A program made the translations under genes and the position numbers. A stretch of 5,725 nucleotides of DNA, from assembly GCA_030673205.1 (NCBI GenBank), contig DAOVJP010000100.1, forward strand, positions 1 to 5,725. Reading direction: 5' to 3'. How positions within the stretch are numbered: position 1 is the stretch's first letter; each line of letters opens with the position of its first letter. Positions 5,563 through 5,725 of the stretch are shown in pieces. Under the pieces are notes generated by a model, which was given only the letters and a program-made list of their open reading frames with translations, searched no databases and had not been told where the DNA came from. Origin of the DNA: Thermoplasmata archaeon. Its GTDB lineage: Archaea > Thermoplasmatota > Thermoplasmata > JAGHBH01.

Positions 5563-5725
5563 CTACTCCCATATATCTGCGATGCAATAACTTGCGCCAG
5601 GGCCATTAGGGTAGAAGTAGATGGCGGTGGCGTTCTGTGTGTCCGGTATCTCGAACGCCATCCCAAAGGTCTGCGGCACTCCGGGCACGAGGGTGTCGGA
5701 AGCCCAGTTCTTCCAAGATACCTCA
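5563..5725 (-). CDS. 3' end of a convergent gene, possible secreted/surface beta-rich protein (5' truncated by window)
   Basis: On the minus strand a frame is open from the window edge for 53 codons to a TAG at 5565-5563. The C-terminus contains 'GVPQTFGMAFEIP' followed by 'AIYFYPNG' and ends in 'IADIWE'. The alternation of a G-rich turn, a 'F-E-I-P' strand and an aromatic strand resembles the last strands of telokin-like/DUF4352 domains of extracellular proteins, but the fragment is too short to be sure. Only 24 bases separate it from the end of the methyltransferase fusion. No hairpin or T-tract terminator is evident between the converging genes. Confidence 0.65.
   Translation of the reverse strand, partial: EVSWKNWASDTLVPGVPQTFGMAFEIPDTQNATAIYFYPNGPGASYCIADIWE

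Overview
The window looks like archaeal chromosome, most likely from a Euryarchaeota/Thermoplasmata-type lineage. A methanogen-related member is possible, but the genus cannot be fixed from sequence alone. The clues are an archaeal-style tRNA Cm56 methyltransferase (aTrm56), an archaeal TATA-box promoter (TTTATATC) in the only sizeable gap, heavy use of AGA/AGG and ATA codons, and two RecA/KaiC-fold proteins carrying zinc ribbons and TPRs. All four visible stop codons are TAG, which argues against a genome that routinely decodes amber as pyrrolysine.

Layout, left to right. (1) At 9-1190 (+), possibly continuing left of the window, is a 393-residue RecA/KaiC-like protein with a broken P-loop, a coiled coil and a small helical C-terminal module. 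(2) A 210-base gap at 1191-1400 holds a TATA box, a 13-bp inverted repeat just downstream of it, and a stretch that reads, with frame changes, like a remnant of an NAD-dependent epimerase (low confidence). (3) At 1401-4469 (+) is a 1022-residue multidomain protein. It has a helical N-terminal region, a second RecA/KaiC-like core with a broken P-loop, TPRs, a zinc ribbon, a five-copy EIDGL tandem repeat, a basic patch, a second zinc ribbon with the same Cys spacing, an acidic linker and C-terminal TPRs. (4) At 4471-5538 (+; alternative start 4462), touching or overlapping the previous stop, is a fusion of aTrm56 (SPOUT methyltransferase) with an HDIG phosphohydrolase domain. (5) At 5563-5725 (-) is the convergent 3' end of a further gene that may encode a secreted or surface protein.

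The most interesting content is the pair of RecA-fold proteins. They share the unusual motif V-D-W-Y-x-H-K-N-E-x-I-x-G after the expected P-loop position, yet neither has a functional GxxGxGK[T/S]. They appear to be paralogous pseudo-ATPases. The second is built as a scaffold (TPR/zinc ribbon) and is probably co-translated with a tRNA-modifying fusion enzyme. I can support the architecture and the paralogy from the sequence. Their function is unknown to me, and a link to tRNA modification rests only on gene order.
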